From Martelella mediterranea (lineage in GTDB: Bacteria; Pseudomonadota; Alphaproteobacteria; Rhizobiales; Rhizobiaceae): a stretch of DNA of 64,000 nt. Under the pieces are notes generated by a model. The model was not told where the DNA came from. It saw only the letters and a program-made list of their open reading frames with translations, and made no database searches. Where the stretch lies: contig PVUG01000011.1 in NCBI GenBank assembly GCA_003001975.1, positions 62,001-126,000 on the forward strand. The letters run 5' to 3'. Both the position numbers and the translations under genes were made by a program. Positions 36,061 to 45,812 of this stretch are shown here, piece by piece. How positions within the stretch are numbered: position 1 is the stretch's first letter; every line of letters starts with the position of its first letter.

Positions 36061-36951
36061 ATGAGCAAGCGCATCGTTTTCACCGGCGGTAGCGGCAAGG
36101 CCGGCCGTGACGTGATCCCCTACCTTCTGGACAAGGGTCACGATATTCTCAATCTCGATCTGGTCGCGCTCGACCATCCGGACGTCAACACCTTCATCAC
36201 CGACCTCACCGACAGCGGACAGGTGTTCAATGCCATGTCCATGCATTTCGGCATGGAGCGTTATGAAGATGGCAAACCACCCGTCGCACCCGATGCCGTG
36301 GTGCATTTCGCCGCCATTCCGCGGGTGATGATCACGCCCGACAACGTCACCTATCAGACCAATGTTATGTCGACCTACAATGTCATCGAAGCGGCGGTGA
36401 AGCTTGGGGTGCGCAAGGTCATCATCGCCTCCAGCGAAACCACCTATGGCGTCTGCTTTGCCGAGGGCGACAAGGATTTTCACGCCTTTCCGCTGGAAGA
36501 GGATTACGATGTCGACCCGATGGACAGCTACGGGCTTTCCAAGGTCTGCAACGAGAAGACCGCGCGCGCCTTTGCCCTGCGTTACGGCGCGGATATCTAC
36601 GCGCTTCGCATCGGCAATGTCATTTCACCGGAGGATTACAGCAATTTCCCCGGTTTCCTCGCCGACCCGCCATCGCGCAAGCGCAATGCCTGGAGCTATA
36701 TCGATGCCCGCGATCTCGGCCAGATCGTCGATCTTTGCCTGCAAAAGGACGGGCTTGGCTTCGAGGTCTTCAACGCCACCAACGACACGATCACGGCCAA
36801 CGAGAAGACGGTCGATTTCCTGAAGAAATACGCGCCGAATACGCCGATCACCCGCGAGATGGGCGACTATGAAGCGCCGCTCTCCAACCGCAAGATCCGC
36901 GAGGTTCTGGGGTTCAGGGAACAACACGACTGGCGCAAATATGTAGGATAG
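36061..36951 (+). CDS. NAD-dependent epimerase/dehydratase family protein
   Basis: The 296-residue extended short-chain dehydrogenase begins IVFTGGSGKAGRDV, the GxxGxxG dinucleotide site. It has HFAAIPRV, the catalytic Ser in ASSETTYG and the YxxxK motif YGLSK near residue 160. This subclass acts on sugars or uronate derivatives; the substrate is not fixed. ATG 36061 has GAGGAAA upstream. It is divergent from the SorC regulator (172 nt between starts), so it may belong to the same regulon. It converges on dnaQ. Confidence 0.82.
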   Translation: MSKRIVFTGGSGKAGRDVIPYLLDKGHDILNLDLVALDHPDVNTFITDLTDSGQVFNAMSMHFGMERYEDGKPPVAPDAVVHFAAIPRVMITPDNVTYQTNVMSTYNVIEAAVKLGVRKVIIASSETTYGVCFAEGDKDFHAFPLEEDYDVDPMDSYGLSKVCNEKTARAFALRYGADIYALRIGNVISPEDYSNFPGFLADPPSRKRNAWSYIDARDLGQIVDLCLQKDGLGFEVFNATNDTITANEKTVDFLKKYAPNTPITREMGDYEAPLSNRKIREVLGFREQHDWRKYVG

Positions 36952-36953
36952 GA

Positions 36954-36991
36954 CCGAATATGATCCGACAAACTGCACGGATCATATTCGG
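36954..36991. terminator. Perfect 14-bp inverted repeat between convergent genes
   Basis: CCGAATATGATCCG and CGGATCATATTCGG pair over all 14 positions around a 10-nt loop. It fills the gap between the epimerase stop and the dnaQ stop. There is no T-run on either side, so it is probably a bidirectional terminator of the strong-stem kind. Confidence 0.7.
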
Positions 36992-37000
36992 ACAAAGTCC

Positions 37001-37717
37001 TCACTTGTCTGAAACGCTGTTCCACAATGCCTTGTCGCCGATCTCGGCGAGCATTTTCGCATGCGCTTCAACCTCGTCCGCGTGAACGCGCGAAGCCAGC
37101 GGGCGAGGGCGGACCAGGGGCGGAAGCTTGCGCAGGTTTCCGTCGCTATCATATTCATCGGCGGAACCGGCATTGACGAGACGGAAGGCGGCCTGCCGGC
37201 CGCCCGACATCTCGATATAGACTTCCGCCAAAAGCTCGGCATCGAGCAACGCCCCGTGCTTGGTCCGGTGGGCATTGTCGATGGAATAGCGCTTGCAGAG
37301 CGCATCGAGGCTGTTGGGCCCCATCGGATGTTTGCGCCGCGCCAGCGCCAGGGTGTCGACCACCATTTCCTGATCAATCGGCGGTTTGCCGAGACGGCCG
37401 AGTTCGACATTGATGAAGCCCATGTCGAAGGCCGCGTTGTGGGCAATCCAGCGGGCGCCGTCGAAAAACGCCAGAAGATCGTCGACAACATCGGCAAATA
37501 CCGGCTTGTCCTTCAGGAAATCGTCCGAAATGCCGTGCACCTGCAGGGCTTCGGGATGCACGGTCTTGCCATCCGGATTGATATAGACATGAAAGGTCTT
37601 GCCGGTCGGAAAATGGTCGATCAGCTCGACGCCGCCGATTTCGATCAGCCGGTCGTCATTCTTGTCCATACCCGTGGTTTCGGTATCGAAGATGATATCG
37701 CGCGTGACCTTCATCAT
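37001..37717 (-). CDS. dnaQ: DNA polymerase III epsilon subunit (proofreading exonuclease)
   Basis: DnaQ is the 3'-5' editing exonuclease of the replicative polymerase. The 238-residue product has the DEDDh motifs: DTETTG (Exo I), HNAAFDMGF (Exo II) and [14 protein letters not shown] (Exo III with the catalytic His). The gene begins with two consecutive ATG codons; either could start, and the second overlaps the coaE stop as ATGA. It is the last gene of the leftward maf-aroE-coaE-dnaQ operon. Confidence 0.94.
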   Translation of the reverse strand: MMKVTRDIIFDTETTGMDKNDDRLIEIGGVELIDHFPTGKTFHVYINPDGKTVHPEALQVHGISDDFLKDKPVFADVVDDLLAFFDGARWIAHNAAFDMGFINVELGRLGKPPIDQEMVVDTLALARRKHPMGPNSLDALCKRYSIDNAHRTKHGALLDAELLAEVYIEMSGGRQAAFRLVNAGSADEYDSDGNLRKLPPLVRPRPLASRVHADEVEAHAKMLAEIGDKALWNSVSDK

Positions 37718-38322
37718 CGCTCCCTGTCTTTATCCGCTGCCTTGTCTTCAAGCGCGGCAATAATGTCTCTGACCGCCGCTCGCGCCTGGTCGATGCCGTG
37801 TCCGGTATCGACAATATAGTCGGCCCGCGCGCGTTTTTCGCCATCGGAAAGCTGACGTTTCAGCACTGTTTCGAACTTTTCCACTGTCATATCCGGTCGC
37901 GCCAGCACGCGTTCGCGCTGGATTTGCGGATCGCAGGTGACCACCAGCACACAATCGACCGATCGGTCGGCGCCGGTTTCATAGAGAAGCGGAATGTCGA
38001 GCACTGCAATCGCCGCCCCGTCGGCCCGGGCCTTTTCGAGGAACCGGTCGCGTTCTTCACGCACCAGAGGATGAACGATTGCCTCCAGTCTTTCGAAATT
38101 CTCCGACTTTCCGTCAAGCGCCTTGCTCAGACGGGCGCGGTCAATCACGCCATCGACAGCAACGCCGGGAAAGGCCGCTTCCACGGGCGCCACGGCCCTT
38201 CCGCGGTAAAGCGCATGGACAACCTCATCGGCATTTTGCACCGGAATGCCGGCCTCGGTGAAAAAGCCCGCTGTTGTGGACTTTCCCATGCCGATCGATC
38301 CGGTGAGGCCGAGAATGATCAT
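37714..38322 (-). CDS. coaE: Dephospho-CoA kinase CoaE
   Basis: CoaE phosphorylates dephospho-CoA in the last step of coenzyme A synthesis. The 202-residue kinase has Walker [13 protein letters not shown] (5-16), the DEVVH motif and the LID-region Arg residues. It overlaps aroE and dnaQ by about 4 nt each, so the operon is translationally coupled. Confidence 0.94.
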   Translation of the reverse strand: MIILGLTGSIGMGKSTTAGFFTEAGIPVQNADEVVHALYRGRAVAPVEAAFPGVAVDGVIDRARLSKALDGKSENFERLEAIVHPLVREERDRFLEKARADGAAIAVLDIPLLYETGADRSVDCVLVVTCDPQIQRERVLARPDMTVEKFETVLKRQLSDGEKRARADYIVDTGHGIDQARAAVRDIIAALEDKAADKDRER

Positions 38323-39179
38323 CCGTTCGCCTCAAGATCGGCAATGATTTCGTCGCGAAGCCCCGCATCCACTTCGGGTCGCGTTCCGAACCATTTCTCA
38401 AACCCCGGCACGGCCTGATGCAGGAGCATGCCGAGCCCGTCGACGGTTTTCAGGCCGTGCGCCTTCGCCTGTTTCAGGATCGGCGTTTCCAGCGGCACAT
38501 AGACAATATCGGTCACAACCGCATTTGCAGACAGAGAAGAGAAATCGATATCGGGCACCGAACCGCCCTTCATGCCGAGCGACGTGGTGTTGACGAACAG
38601 CCCCGCACCGGCCATCACATCTGAAAGCCGGTCCATATCATGGGCGTCGACACGATCGCCCAGCCGTGCGGCCAGTTCGGATGCACGCGCCAGGGTGCGG
38701 TTGACGATATGGATGTGGGAAATGCCGCGCTGCTTGAGCGCCATGGCCACCGAGCGCGCACCGCCGCCGGCCCCCAGAACAACAGCCTTTTCCACATAGT
38801 CCCAGCCGGGACAGGCGGCATCGAGATTGCCGGCAAAGCCGAGACCGTCGGTGTTGGTGGCATGAATGCGGCCATCTTCCACCCACAGCGTGTTGGCCGC
38901 GCCCAGAAGCGTGGCGTTTTCATCGGCATGATCGGCAAGTTCAAAGGCGGCCATCTTGTGCGGAATGGTGACATTGCAGCCCACAAAGCCCGTTTCGCCG
39001 GAGCGCAGCTTGTCCATGAAGGCCACGATTTCGCCCGGCGCCACATCCTGACGCAGATATTCGCCGGCAATACCGTATTTCTTCAGCCAGTAGCCGTGAA
39101 CCAGCGGCGAACGGGACTGGGAAACGGGATGGCCGATGACACAGGCCCGTCGCGGCGCGGTTTCACGTGAATCAATCAT
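38319..39179 (-). CDS. aroE: Shikimate dehydrogenase AroE
   Basis: AroE reduces 3-dehydroshikimate with NADPH in the aromatic amino acid pathway. The 286-residue product has the substrate site [12 protein letters not shown], catalytic Lys in NVTIPHK, and the NADP loop [13 protein letters not shown] with NRT as the phosphate-recognition turn. I chose ATG 39179 ([11 protein letters not shown]), because longer frames run through maf. The start overlaps maf by 8 nt. The second to fifth codons are part of a parS-like site. Confidence 0.94.
   Translation of the reverse strand: MIDSRETAPRRACVIGHPVSQSRSPLVHGYWLKKYGIAGEYLRQDVAPGEIVAFMDKLRSGETGFVGCNVTIPHKMAAFELADHADENATLLGAANTLWVEDGRIHATNTDGLGFAGNLDAACPGWDYVEKAVVLGAGGGARSVAMALKQRGISHIHIVNRTLARASELAARLGDRVDAHDMDRLSDVMAGAGLFVNTTSLGMKGGSVPDIDFSSLSANAVVTDIVYVPLETPILKQAKAHGLKTVDGLGMLLHQAVPGFEKWFGTRPEVDAGLRDEIIADLEANG
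39159..39174. promoter_or_regulatory. parS-like ParB site in the aroE start
   Basis: GGTTTCACGTGAATCA matches TGTTTCACGTGAAACA at 14 of 16 positions with the central TTTCACGTGAA intact. It lies in the aroE/maf overlap, where it encodes Ser-Arg-Glu of AroE. Confidence 0.65.
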
Positions 39180-39783
39180 GCAGTGCTCCGAGTTTGCGCA
39201 AGGCCGCCAGAAGCTGAAGCATCGGCATGCCCAGGATCGTGAAAAAATCGCCGTCGATCCTGTCGAAAAGTCGCACACCCGGCCCTTCCAGCTGGTAAAC
39301 GCCGGAGGAACAGAGCGTCTCATCGGAAATACACGCCAGATAAGCCTCGATTTCCGCATCATCGAGCACACGCATGTGCAAGGCGGCCGTTTCGCAGGCC
39401 TCGAACAGAATTTCGCCGTCGCGGGCAATCGCGAAGGCACTCATCAGATAATGGGTCTTGCCGGAAAGACGCTTGAGATGCGCATGCGCCTCCTGCCGGT
39501 TTTCCGGCTTCGAATAGGGCTGGCCCTCAAATGCCATCACCTGGTCGCCGCCGATGACGAAAGCGCCCGGCGCGCGCTTTGAAACATCAAGCGCCTTTGC
39601 CCGGGACAAAAGTCCGGCCAGAAAATCCGGCGTTGCGCCCGTCGTGATGAAAGGCGCTTCCACGGCGCGTTCGTCCACATGCGGGCGCATACTGGAAAAG
39701 GAAAGCCGCGCATTGGTCAAAAGCGCACGCCGGGACGGGCTGGTCGAAGCCAGAATGATCGGAATGTTCATCGCTTTTTTCAT
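39172..39783 (-). CDS. maf: Maf-family nucleotide pyrophosphatase
   Basis: Maf proteins hydrolyse non-canonical or methylated nucleoside triphosphates and are linked to division control. The 203-residue product has the N-terminal [14 protein letters not shown] motif, VDERAVE, and [10 protein letters not shown] near residue 75. The GDQ form at that place is more like the YceF (m7GTP) than the YhdE subgroup, a tentative point. It is 39 nt downstream of the PPSR gene and opens the maf-aroE-coaE-dnaQ operon. Confidence 0.9.
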   Translation of the reverse strand: MKKAMNIPIILASTSPSRRALLTNARLSFSSMRPHVDERAVEAPFITTGATPDFLAGLLSRAKALDVSKRAPGAFVIGGDQVMAFEGQPYSKPENRQEAHAHLKRLSGKTHYLMSAFAIARDGEILFEACETAALHMRVLDDAEIEAYLACISDETLCSSGVYQLEGPGVRLFDRIDGDFFTILGMPMLQLLAALRKLGALHD

Positions 39784-39822
39784 TGCCCGCTTTCCCTCCT
39801 GCGCCAGGTTTCGGCGTCGTTG

Positions 39823-40644
39823 CTATTTCATCTCATATTTCAGGGCAAGAATGGCGGCTGCCGTTTCCTCGATCGAACGGCGGGTGACATCGATAATCGG
39901 CCAGTTGTTCTGGGCGGCAAGGCTTCTTGCGTGTTTCAGCTCCTCGGCGATCACCGCACGGTCGGTATATTCGCTCTTGCCCTCGTCGGCGCCGCTGCCG
40001 AATTCGCGAAACTCGCGCACCTGCGAAATCCGGCCGGGCGAGGCGATCAGGCAGACGACAAGCGTTTTTGTCGCCCGGTAAAGGCTTTCCGGCAGCTGCG
40101 CCCCCGGCACAATCGGAATATTGGCGGCCTTCACACCGCGATTGGCAAGATACATGCAGGTCGGGGTTTTCGATGTGCGGGAAATCCCGAGGATGACCAC
40201 ATCGGCCTCGTCATAGGTTTCCGGCATCTGCCCGTCATCATGGTCCATGGCGAAATTCAACGCCTCGATCCGGGCAAAATAATCTTCGTCCAGACTGTGC
40301 TGGGCACCGGAACGCCGGCGCGAGGTCGTGCCGAGATAGGACTGAAACACACCGGCGACCGGTTCCAGAACATTGACGCAAGGCACATTCATGTCCCGGC
40401 ACATCTCGTCCAGAAGCGCGCCGAGTTCCTCGTTTACCACTGTATAAAGCACGATCCCCGGCGCTTCATCGATTGCGCGCAACACGGCAAGCACCTGTTT
40501 GCGGCTGCGCACCAGCGGATAGACGTGTTCGATCGGCTCATAACCGCCAAATTGGGCGGAAACCGCCCGTCCCGCCGAAATCAGGGTTTCGCCGGTCGAA
40601 TCAGAGATCAGATGGAGGTGAAAGAAGTTTTTGCGGTTTTCCAC
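39823..40644 (-). CDS. Pyruvate, phosphate dikinase/PEP synthase regulatory protein (DUF299)
   Basis: This bifunctional kinase/pyrophosphorylase switches PPDK or PEP synthase by phosphorylating its catalytic loop. The 273-residue protein begins [19 protein letters not shown] and has the P-loop-like [22 protein letters not shown] chose GTG 40644, which gives the usual length, with GAAGG upstream; the frame is open another 40 residues. The family is the RP001 gene that borders the origin in Rickettsia and Caulobacter, and here also it is next to the hemE-side non-coding segment. Confidence 0.9.
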   Translation of the reverse strand: MENRKNFFHLHLISDSTGETLISAGRAVSAQFGGYEPIEHVYPLVRSRKQVLAVLRAIDEAPGIVLYTVVNEELGALLDEMCRDMNVPCVNVLEPVAGVFQSYLGTTSRRRSGAQHSLDEDYFARIEALNFAMDHDDGQMPETYDEADVVILGISRTSKTPTCMYLANRGVKAANIPIVPGAQLPESLYRATKTLVVCLIASPGRISQVREFREFGSGADEGKSEYTDRAVIAEELKHARSLAAQNNWPIIDVTRRSIEETAAAILALKYEMK

Positions 40645-41054
40645 GATGTCCTTCGCCTCCTGTTTATAACGCTGGACAAACCGGGACATCTGCCGAGCGC
40701 GTTTTTTGGCCTGTGGGTGATGTCGTGAATTATCCACATATCCCCTTTTGTCGAAAAGGTTCAAACGCCGCTGTTGAAAACGGGGAAAAACTGCGCCTTT
40801 CCTTCAAAAATCCAGCAGTTTTGCACAGCCTGGATATTGACGAGGGGATTGGCCAACCATCTGAATCCAAAAATCAATCGTCCGTCTTCCCCACAGTTTT
40901 CATTCAGCCGTGATTTTGCCGGCTCACCGATGATGTGAAACGGTGGAAAAGACTCAAACTTCACGAAAAACCTTTAATCCTTGATCCTCACAGACTCTAA
41001 GAAATAAAAGGAATCCAAAGATAGAAAGATTCATTATTTAAAAGGGCTGGGGAT
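40645..41054. other. Candidate chromosomal replication origin (oriC)
   Basis: This 410-nt gene-free segment lies between the PPSR (RP001-type) gene and hemE, the conserved alphaproteobacterial origin position. It has a perfect DnaA box TTATCCACA at 40730-40738 and relaxed ones at 40661-40669 (reverse TTATAAACA), 40819-40827 (TTTTGCACA) and 40887-40895 (TTCCCCACA). Five GANTC (CcrM) sites occur at 40863, 40951, 40993, 41011 and 41028. The right third is AT-rich. Transcription diverges from it on both sides and parAB with parS sites are within 9 kb. Function is inferred. Confidence 0.7.
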
Positions 41055-42080
41055 ATGGTGAAACGGACGCTGGAACGCGTGCTTGAAGGCGAAACCGTCA
41101 ACCCGCCTCCGATCTGGCTGATGCGTCAGGCCGGTCGCTATCTTCCGGAATACCGGGCCTTGAGAGAAAAGGCCGGCGGCTTTCTCAATCTTTGCTACAA
41201 TCCTGATTTTGCTACAGAAGTGACGCTGCAGCCGATCAGACGTTATGGTTTTGATGCAGCCATCCTGTTTTCTGACATTCTGGTCATTCCGGATGCGCTG
41301 AAATGCGGTGTTCGCTTTGAAAAGGGTGAAGGCCCGCGACTGGATCCGATCAACGCCGACGATATAGCAAGGCTGGAAGCCCGCTATGCGGCCAATACGC
41401 TTGATCCCGTGATCGAAGCTGTTCGACGTATACGGGCCAGTCTGCCGGAAGAAACGTCGCTTCTGGGGTTCTGCGGCGCGCCCTGGACGGTGGCGACCTA
41501 CATGATTGCCGGGAAGGGCACGAGCGATCAGGCCCCGGCGCGACTGTTTGCCTATCGGCACAGGAAGGAATTCCTGCGGCTTCTCGATCTGATTGCCGAT
41601 CTTTCCGCCGATTATCTGATCCGGCAGCTTGAAGCCGGCGCCGATGCGGTACAGATTTTCGACAGCTGGGCCGGTGTTCTGACAGAAGACGACTTTGCCG
41701 ATTTTGCCGCCAAACCGGTGGCAAGGATTGTCGAGAAAGTACGAATGGCGGTTCCCGGCGCCAAGATCATCGCCTTTGCCAAGGGCGCGGGCGCAAATCT
41801 GTCAACCTACCGGCAGGTGACCGGCGCCAATGCCATCGGTCTCGACTGGACCGTCCCGTTAAGCATGGCCAAAACCCTGCAAAAAGAAGGACCGGTACAA
41901 GGCAATCTCGATCCGCTCGTAATGGTTGTGGGTGGAAAAATGATGGAAGACCGGGCGACAGCCATAGTTGAAGCGTTGTCCGATGGACCGATGATCTTCA
42001 ATCTCGGACACGGGATTACACCGGATGTGGACCCTGAAAATGTAGCCGCGCTGGTAAAACGCGTTCGGGGTGAAAAATAA
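41055..42080 (+). CDS. hemE: Uroporphyrinogen decarboxylase HemE
   Basis: HemE removes four carboxyl groups from uroporphyrinogen III to give coproporphyrinogen III. The 341-residue enzyme begins with the substrate-binding [16 protein letters not shown] (about 18-33, family signature) and has the catalytic Asp in [14 protein letters not shown] and the GFCGAPWT segment. It is the first gene rightward from the presumed origin and is followed by hemJ after 32 nt, so the pair forms a short heme operon. Confidence 0.95.
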   Translation: MVKRTLERVLEGETVNPPPIWLMRQAGRYLPEYRALREKAGGFLNLCYNPDFATEVTLQPIRRYGFDAAILFSDILVIPDALKCGVRFEKGEGPRLDPINADDIARLEARYAANTLDPVIEAVRRIRASLPEETSLLGFCGAPWTVATYMIAGKGTSDQAPARLFAYRHRKEFLRLLDLIADLSADYLIRQLEAGADAVQIFDSWAGVLTEDDFADFAAKPVARIVEKVRMAVPGAKIIAFAKGAGANLSTYRQVTGANAIGLDWTVPLSMAKTLQKEGPVQGNLDPLVMVVGGKMMEDRATAIVEALSDGPMIFNLGHGITPDVDPENVAALVKRVRGEK

Positions 42081-42112
42081 TATAACGAAAACAGATAGAT
42101 GTGGAGGATACT

Positions 42113-42655
42113 ATGGCGGATCAGGGTGAAACCGGAAAAACCGCGGGAAAGAAATCGGCAAGCCGGGCGACAACGGCGCTTCTCTTGTTTCTGTTCATCT
42201 GTCTTGGCTTGTTTAAATTCGACCACGACAATTTCTATCTATGGGCGACTGCCATTCATGTGATGGCGGTGATTTCCTGGATGGCCGGTATGTTCTATAT
42301 GCCGCGTCTTTTCGTTTATCACGCCGACAGTACGCCGGGATCGGAAAAATCCGAAACCTTCAAGGTCATGGAATCCCGGCTGATGAGAGTGATCATGAAC
42401 CCGGCGATGATCCTGACCTGGATTTTTGGTCTTTATCTGGCATGGGATGGCGGCTGGCTCGTCGATGGCTGGCTTCATGTGAAGATTTTCGCCGTTTTTC
42501 TGATGTCTGGCGTTCACGGCTATTTCAGCAAGGCGATGAAGGATTTTGCCGCCGACAAGCGCAAAACGAGCGCGCGGCACTGGCGGATCGTCAATGAAGC
42601 GCCGACAGTGTTGATGATTATTGCCGTAATCATGGTGATTCTGAAGCCGTTTTAA
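42113..42655 (+). CDS. hemJ: Protoporphyrinogen oxidase HemJ
   Basis: HemJ is the oxygen-independent, membrane-bound oxidase converting protoporphyrinogen IX to protoporphyrin IX. The 180-residue protein has four predicted helices and the family core IHVMAVISWMAGMFYMPRLF with the conserved His, then RVIMNPAMILTWIFGLYLAW and WLHVKIFAVFLMSGVHGYF. The start is ATG 42113 with GGAGG 5 nt upstream. It is co-transcribed with hemE and is followed by a terminator. Confidence 0.92.
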   Translation: MADQGETGKTAGKKSASRATTALLLFLFICLGLFKFDHDNFYLWATAIHVMAVISWMAGMFYMPRLFVYHADSTPGSEKSETFKVMESRLMRVIMNPAMILTWIFGLYLAWDGGWLVDGWLHVKIFAVFLMSGVHGYFSKAMKDFAADKRKTSARHWRIVNEAPTVLMIIAVIMVILKPF

Positions 42656-42675
42656 TCGTTTGATGAATAGATTGC

Positions 42676-42705
42676 CGCGTTTTCCGGCTTAAAAACGCGC
42701 TTTTT
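42676..42705 (+). terminator. Terminator after hemEJ
   Basis: CGCGTTTT (42676-42683) pairs with AAAACGCG (42692-42699) around an 8-nt loop, followed by CTTTTTC. It lies 20 nt after the hemJ stop. Confidence 0.85.
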
Positions 42706-42854
42706 CTCTTGTAACGCACGCGGCAAATCAGTATCTTCCAGCCAACCCATCCTAAAGGCTGTGCGAAACTCATCTCCTGCGCCAATCCGAATTGGCACTG
42801 CTGTACCAGTGCAACCAGCCTTCTTTATCACCACAACAATTCACGGTTTTCTTC

Positions 42855-44120
42855 ATGTCACAAATGAAGCTTCAGGAACTGAAGAGCAAGACACCTACCG
42901 ATCTCCTGGCCTTTGCGGAATCGCTCGAGGTCGAAGGCGCCAGCACGATGCGCAAGCAGGAACTGATGTTTGCCATTCTGAAAGTGCTGGCCACACAGGA
43001 TGTCGAAATCATCGGTGAGGGCGTGGTCGAAGTTCTCCAGGACGGCTTCGGTTTTCTGCGCTCGGCTAATGCAAATTATCTGCCGGGGCCGGACGATATC
43101 TACATTTCGCCCTCGCAGATCCGTCGCTTCGCACTGAAGACCGGCGACACGGTCGAAGGGCCGATCCGCGGACCGAAAGACGGCGAACGCTATTTTGCCC
43201 TTCTGAAGGTCAACACGATCAATTCCGATGACCCGGAAAAGATCCGCCACAAGGTCCATTTCGACAATCTGACGCCGCTTTATCCGAATGAGCGCTTCAA
43301 CATGGAGTTGGATAATCCGACGTCGAAGGACTTGTCACCGCGCGTGATCGATCTCGTCGCGCCGCTTGGCAAGGGACAGCGCGGACTGATCGTTGCGCCG
43401 CCGCGTACGGGTAAGACGGTTCTGCTGCAGAATATCGCGCATTCCATCACCGCCAATCATCCCGAATGTTTCCTGATCGTTCTTCTGATCGACGAACGCC
43501 CCGAGGAAGTGACGGACATGCAGCGCTCAGTAAAGGGCGAGGTTGTCTCCTCGACCTTCGATGAACCGGCCGTGCGTCACGTTCAGGTGGCTGAAATGGT
43601 TATCGAAAAGGCAAAGCGCCTGGTCGAACATGGCCGGGACGTGGTCATCCTGCTCGACTCGATCACCCGTCTTGGACGCGCCTACAATACCGTCGTGCCG
43701 TCTTCGGGCAAGGTTCTGACCGGTGGTGTCGATGCCAATGCCCTGCAGCGCCCGAAGCGCTTCTTCGGCGCTGCGCGAAATATCGAAGAGGGCGGTTCGC
43801 TGACGATCATCGCCACCGCGCTGATCGATACCGGTAGCCGCATGGACGAAGTCATCTTCGAGGAATTCAAGGGAACGGGTAACTCCGAAATCGTGCTCGA
43901 TCGCAAGGTCGCCGACAAGCGGATTTTCCCGGCAATGGATATTCTCAAATCGGGCACCCGCAAGGAAGACCTTCTGGTACCGCGTCAGGACCTGCAGAAG
44001 ATCTTCGTTCTGCGCCGGATCCTGGCCCCGATGGGAACGACCGATGGTATCGAATTCCTGATCGACAAGCTGAAGCAGACGAAGAGCAATGCCGAGTTCT
44101 TCGAGTCGATGAACACCTGA
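42855..44120 (+). CDS. rho: Transcription termination factor Rho
   Basis: Rho is the hexameric RNA helicase that releases transcripts. The 421-residue protein has an N-terminal helical domain ([20 protein letters not shown]), the RNA-binding segment [20 protein letters not shown], Walker A PPRTGKT and Walker [18 protein letters not shown] chose ATG 42855 (MSQMKLQEL), matching the family start; the open frame upstream has no homologous residues. It has its own promoter region after the hemEJ terminator. Confidence 0.96.
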   Translation: MSQMKLQELKSKTPTDLLAFAESLEVEGASTMRKQELMFAILKVLATQDVEIIGEGVVEVLQDGFGFLRSANANYLPGPDDIYISPSQIRRFALKTGDTVEGPIRGPKDGERYFALLKVNTINSDDPEKIRHKVHFDNLTPLYPNERFNMELDNPTSKDLSPRVIDLVAPLGKGQRGLIVAPPRTGKTVLLQNIAHSITANHPECFLIVLLIDERPEEVTDMQRSVKGEVVSSTFDEPAVRHVQVAEMVIEKAKRLVEHGRDVVILLDSITRLGRAYNTVVPSSGKVLTGGVDANALQRPKRFFGAARNIEEGGSLTIIATALIDTGSRMDEVIFEEFKGTGNSEIVLDRKVADKRIFPAMDILKSGTRKEDLLVPRQDLQKIFVLRRILAPMGTTDGIEFLIDKLKQTKSNAEFFESMNT

Positions 44121-44212
44121 CAGCTGCGAAATGAACACAGGCCGGTCCGGTGTGTCTGTCACGCCGGGGAAGCCTTGGCAGCATGACGGGGCATCTTGTT
44201 TCGTCCCATGAT

Positions 44213-44269
44213 GTTTGTCCCCGGGCTTTGTCCGGGGAAACGGCGCAAAATACCTGTCCTGTTTTGCGC
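44213..44269 (+). terminator. Two hairpins between rho and mnmE
   Basis: GTTTGTCCCCGG and CCGGGGAAAC form one stem at 44213-44241. GCGCAAAA (44243-44250) and TTTTGCGC (44262-44269) form a second, perfect 8-bp stem. The gap 44121-44370 has no gene. The second has a short T-run within its right arm only, so terminator strength is uncertain. Confidence 0.6.
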
Positions 44270-44370
44270 AGACTGCTCAAATGGCCCTGCAGAAAGCAAG
44301 AGATGCGGCTTAATCTCTTAACGCTTTGAATTGAAATAGTATTCTGTCCGTCAGGCCGTCATAGGCGTAG

Positions 44371-45693
44371 ATGATGCGAGCTTCCGATACCATTTTTGCA
44401 CTTTCAAGCGGTGCCTTGCCGTCCGGCGTTGCGGTTATCCGCATTTCGGGGCCGGCCGCTTTCGATATCTGCGCCTCGGTCGCCGGTCATGTGCCTGAAC
44501 CGCGTCGTGCGCAGCTTTTGACATTGCGCGGCCGGGATAACACGGCCATCGACCAGGCGCTGGTTCTGACGTTTCGGGGGCCGGCCTCTTTTACCGGTGA
44601 GAACTGCGTCGAATTCCATCTTCATGGCGGCCGCGCGGTTGTCCGCGCCATGCTTGATCTGTTGTCGTCCTTTGCCGATACGCGCCATGCCGAGGCGGGC
44701 GAGTTCACCCGGCGGGCCTTTGAAAACGGAAAACTGGATCTCGTCGAGGCCGAAGGTCTTTCCGACGTAATCATTGCCGAGACGGAAATGCAGCGACGCC
44801 TTGCCATGGAACAGGCAAGCGGTCATATCTCCAAACTCTATGAGGGATGGGCGCAGGCGCTGACCCATGCCCGGGCGATGATAGAAGCCGAACTCGATTT
44901 TTCGGATGAAGAGGATATTCCCGGTTCCGTATCGGAAACCATCTGGCAGAGCGTTGAAGAGATCACCGAATCCATTCGCCGTCATCTGGCCGGTAGCAGA
45001 ACCGGAGAAATCATTCGTGATGGTTACCAGGTGGTTATCGCCGGACCGCCAAATGCGGGAAAATCAAGTCTTCTCAATGCCCTGGCAAAGCGGGATATTG
45101 CCATTGTCACCGATGTGGCCGGCACAACCCGCGATGTGCTTGAGGTTCATCTGGACATTGGCGGCTATGCCGTCCGGCTTTATGATACAGCCGGATTGCG
45201 CGAGACCGACGATACGGTCGAGCTTGAAGGGGTGCGCAGGGCGCGTGCCCTGCTGAAAACGGCCGATCTGGTCTTGTCCCTTGCCGATATGAGCAGGGAG
45301 GCGGCCGCCGAAGTATTTCCCGACAGGGATTGTTTGAAAATCGGCACCAAGGCTGATCTGTCTTCGGTGCAGCAAGAGGTTGATGCTTTCGATCTGGTGT
45401 TGTCCTCGCAAAGCGGAGTGGGGATGGATCGGTTGATTGCGGCGATTTCGGATCGATTGGCCGAGCGTGTTGCCGGGGCGTCGCTCAGTCTACCGGTGCG
45501 ACAGCGGCAGACGGATTATTTGCGCCAGGCATTGGACGCACTTGAAGAAGCATCGTCGGCACGTGCGCTTTCGCCGGAGCTTCCGTCGGAGTCGCTCAGA
45601 CGGGCTGCCGAATCTCTCGGACGGATTACCGGGCGGGTCGATGTTGAGGATCTTCTCGATGTGATCTTTTCATCCTTCTGTGTCGGCAAGTAG
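44371..45693 (+). CDS. mnmE: tRNA uridine-5-carboxymethylaminomethyl modification GTPase MnmE
   Basis: MnmE with MnmG modifies U34 of certain tRNAs. The 440-residue protein has a folate-binding N-domain (DTIFALSSGALPSGVAVIRISG), a G domain with G1 GPPNAGKSS, G2/G3 DVAGTTRD and DTAGLRE, and an unusual G4 TKAD in place of NKAD. It ends in the required FCVGK. Two adjacent ATG codons (44371, 44374) can start. It leads the mnmE-mnmG-rsmG group. Confidence 0.94.
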   Translation: MMRASDTIFALSSGALPSGVAVIRISGPAAFDICASVAGHVPEPRRAQLLTLRGRDNTAIDQALVLTFRGPASFTGENCVEFHLHGGRAVVRAMLDLLSSFADTRHAEAGEFTRRAFENGKLDLVEAEGLSDVIIAETEMQRRLAMEQASGHISKLYEGWAQALTHARAMIEAELDFSDEEDIPGSVSETIWQSVEEITESIRRHLAGSRTGEIIRDGYQVVIAGPPNAGKSSLLNALAKRDIAIVTDVAGTTRDVLEVHLDIGGYAVRLYDTAGLRETDDTVELEGVRRARALLKTADLVLSLADMSREAAAEVFPDRDCLKIGTKADLSSVQQEVDAFDLVLSSQSGVGMDRLIAAISDRLAERVAGASLSLPVRQRQTDYLRQALDALEEASSARALSPELPSESLRRAAESLGRITGRVDVEDLLDVIFSSFCVGK

Positions 45694-45706
45694 CGATCCC
45701 CGAAAG

Positions 45707-45722
45707 TGTTTCACGTGAAACA
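45707..45722. promoter_or_regulatory. parS site, perfect match
   Basis: TGTTTCACGTGAAACA, a complete 16-bp parS palindrome, lies in the mnmE-mnmG gap, 13 nt after the mnmE stop and 2.6 kb from parA. Confidence 0.92.
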
Positions 45723-45812
45723 ATCTTGACTTGCCGCGGACGAGACGGCAAAACCGACGCCAGATTATCGGGGTAGGGGCGATTATCGTCCGGCCGCGAA
45801 TGGAGCAGTTTC

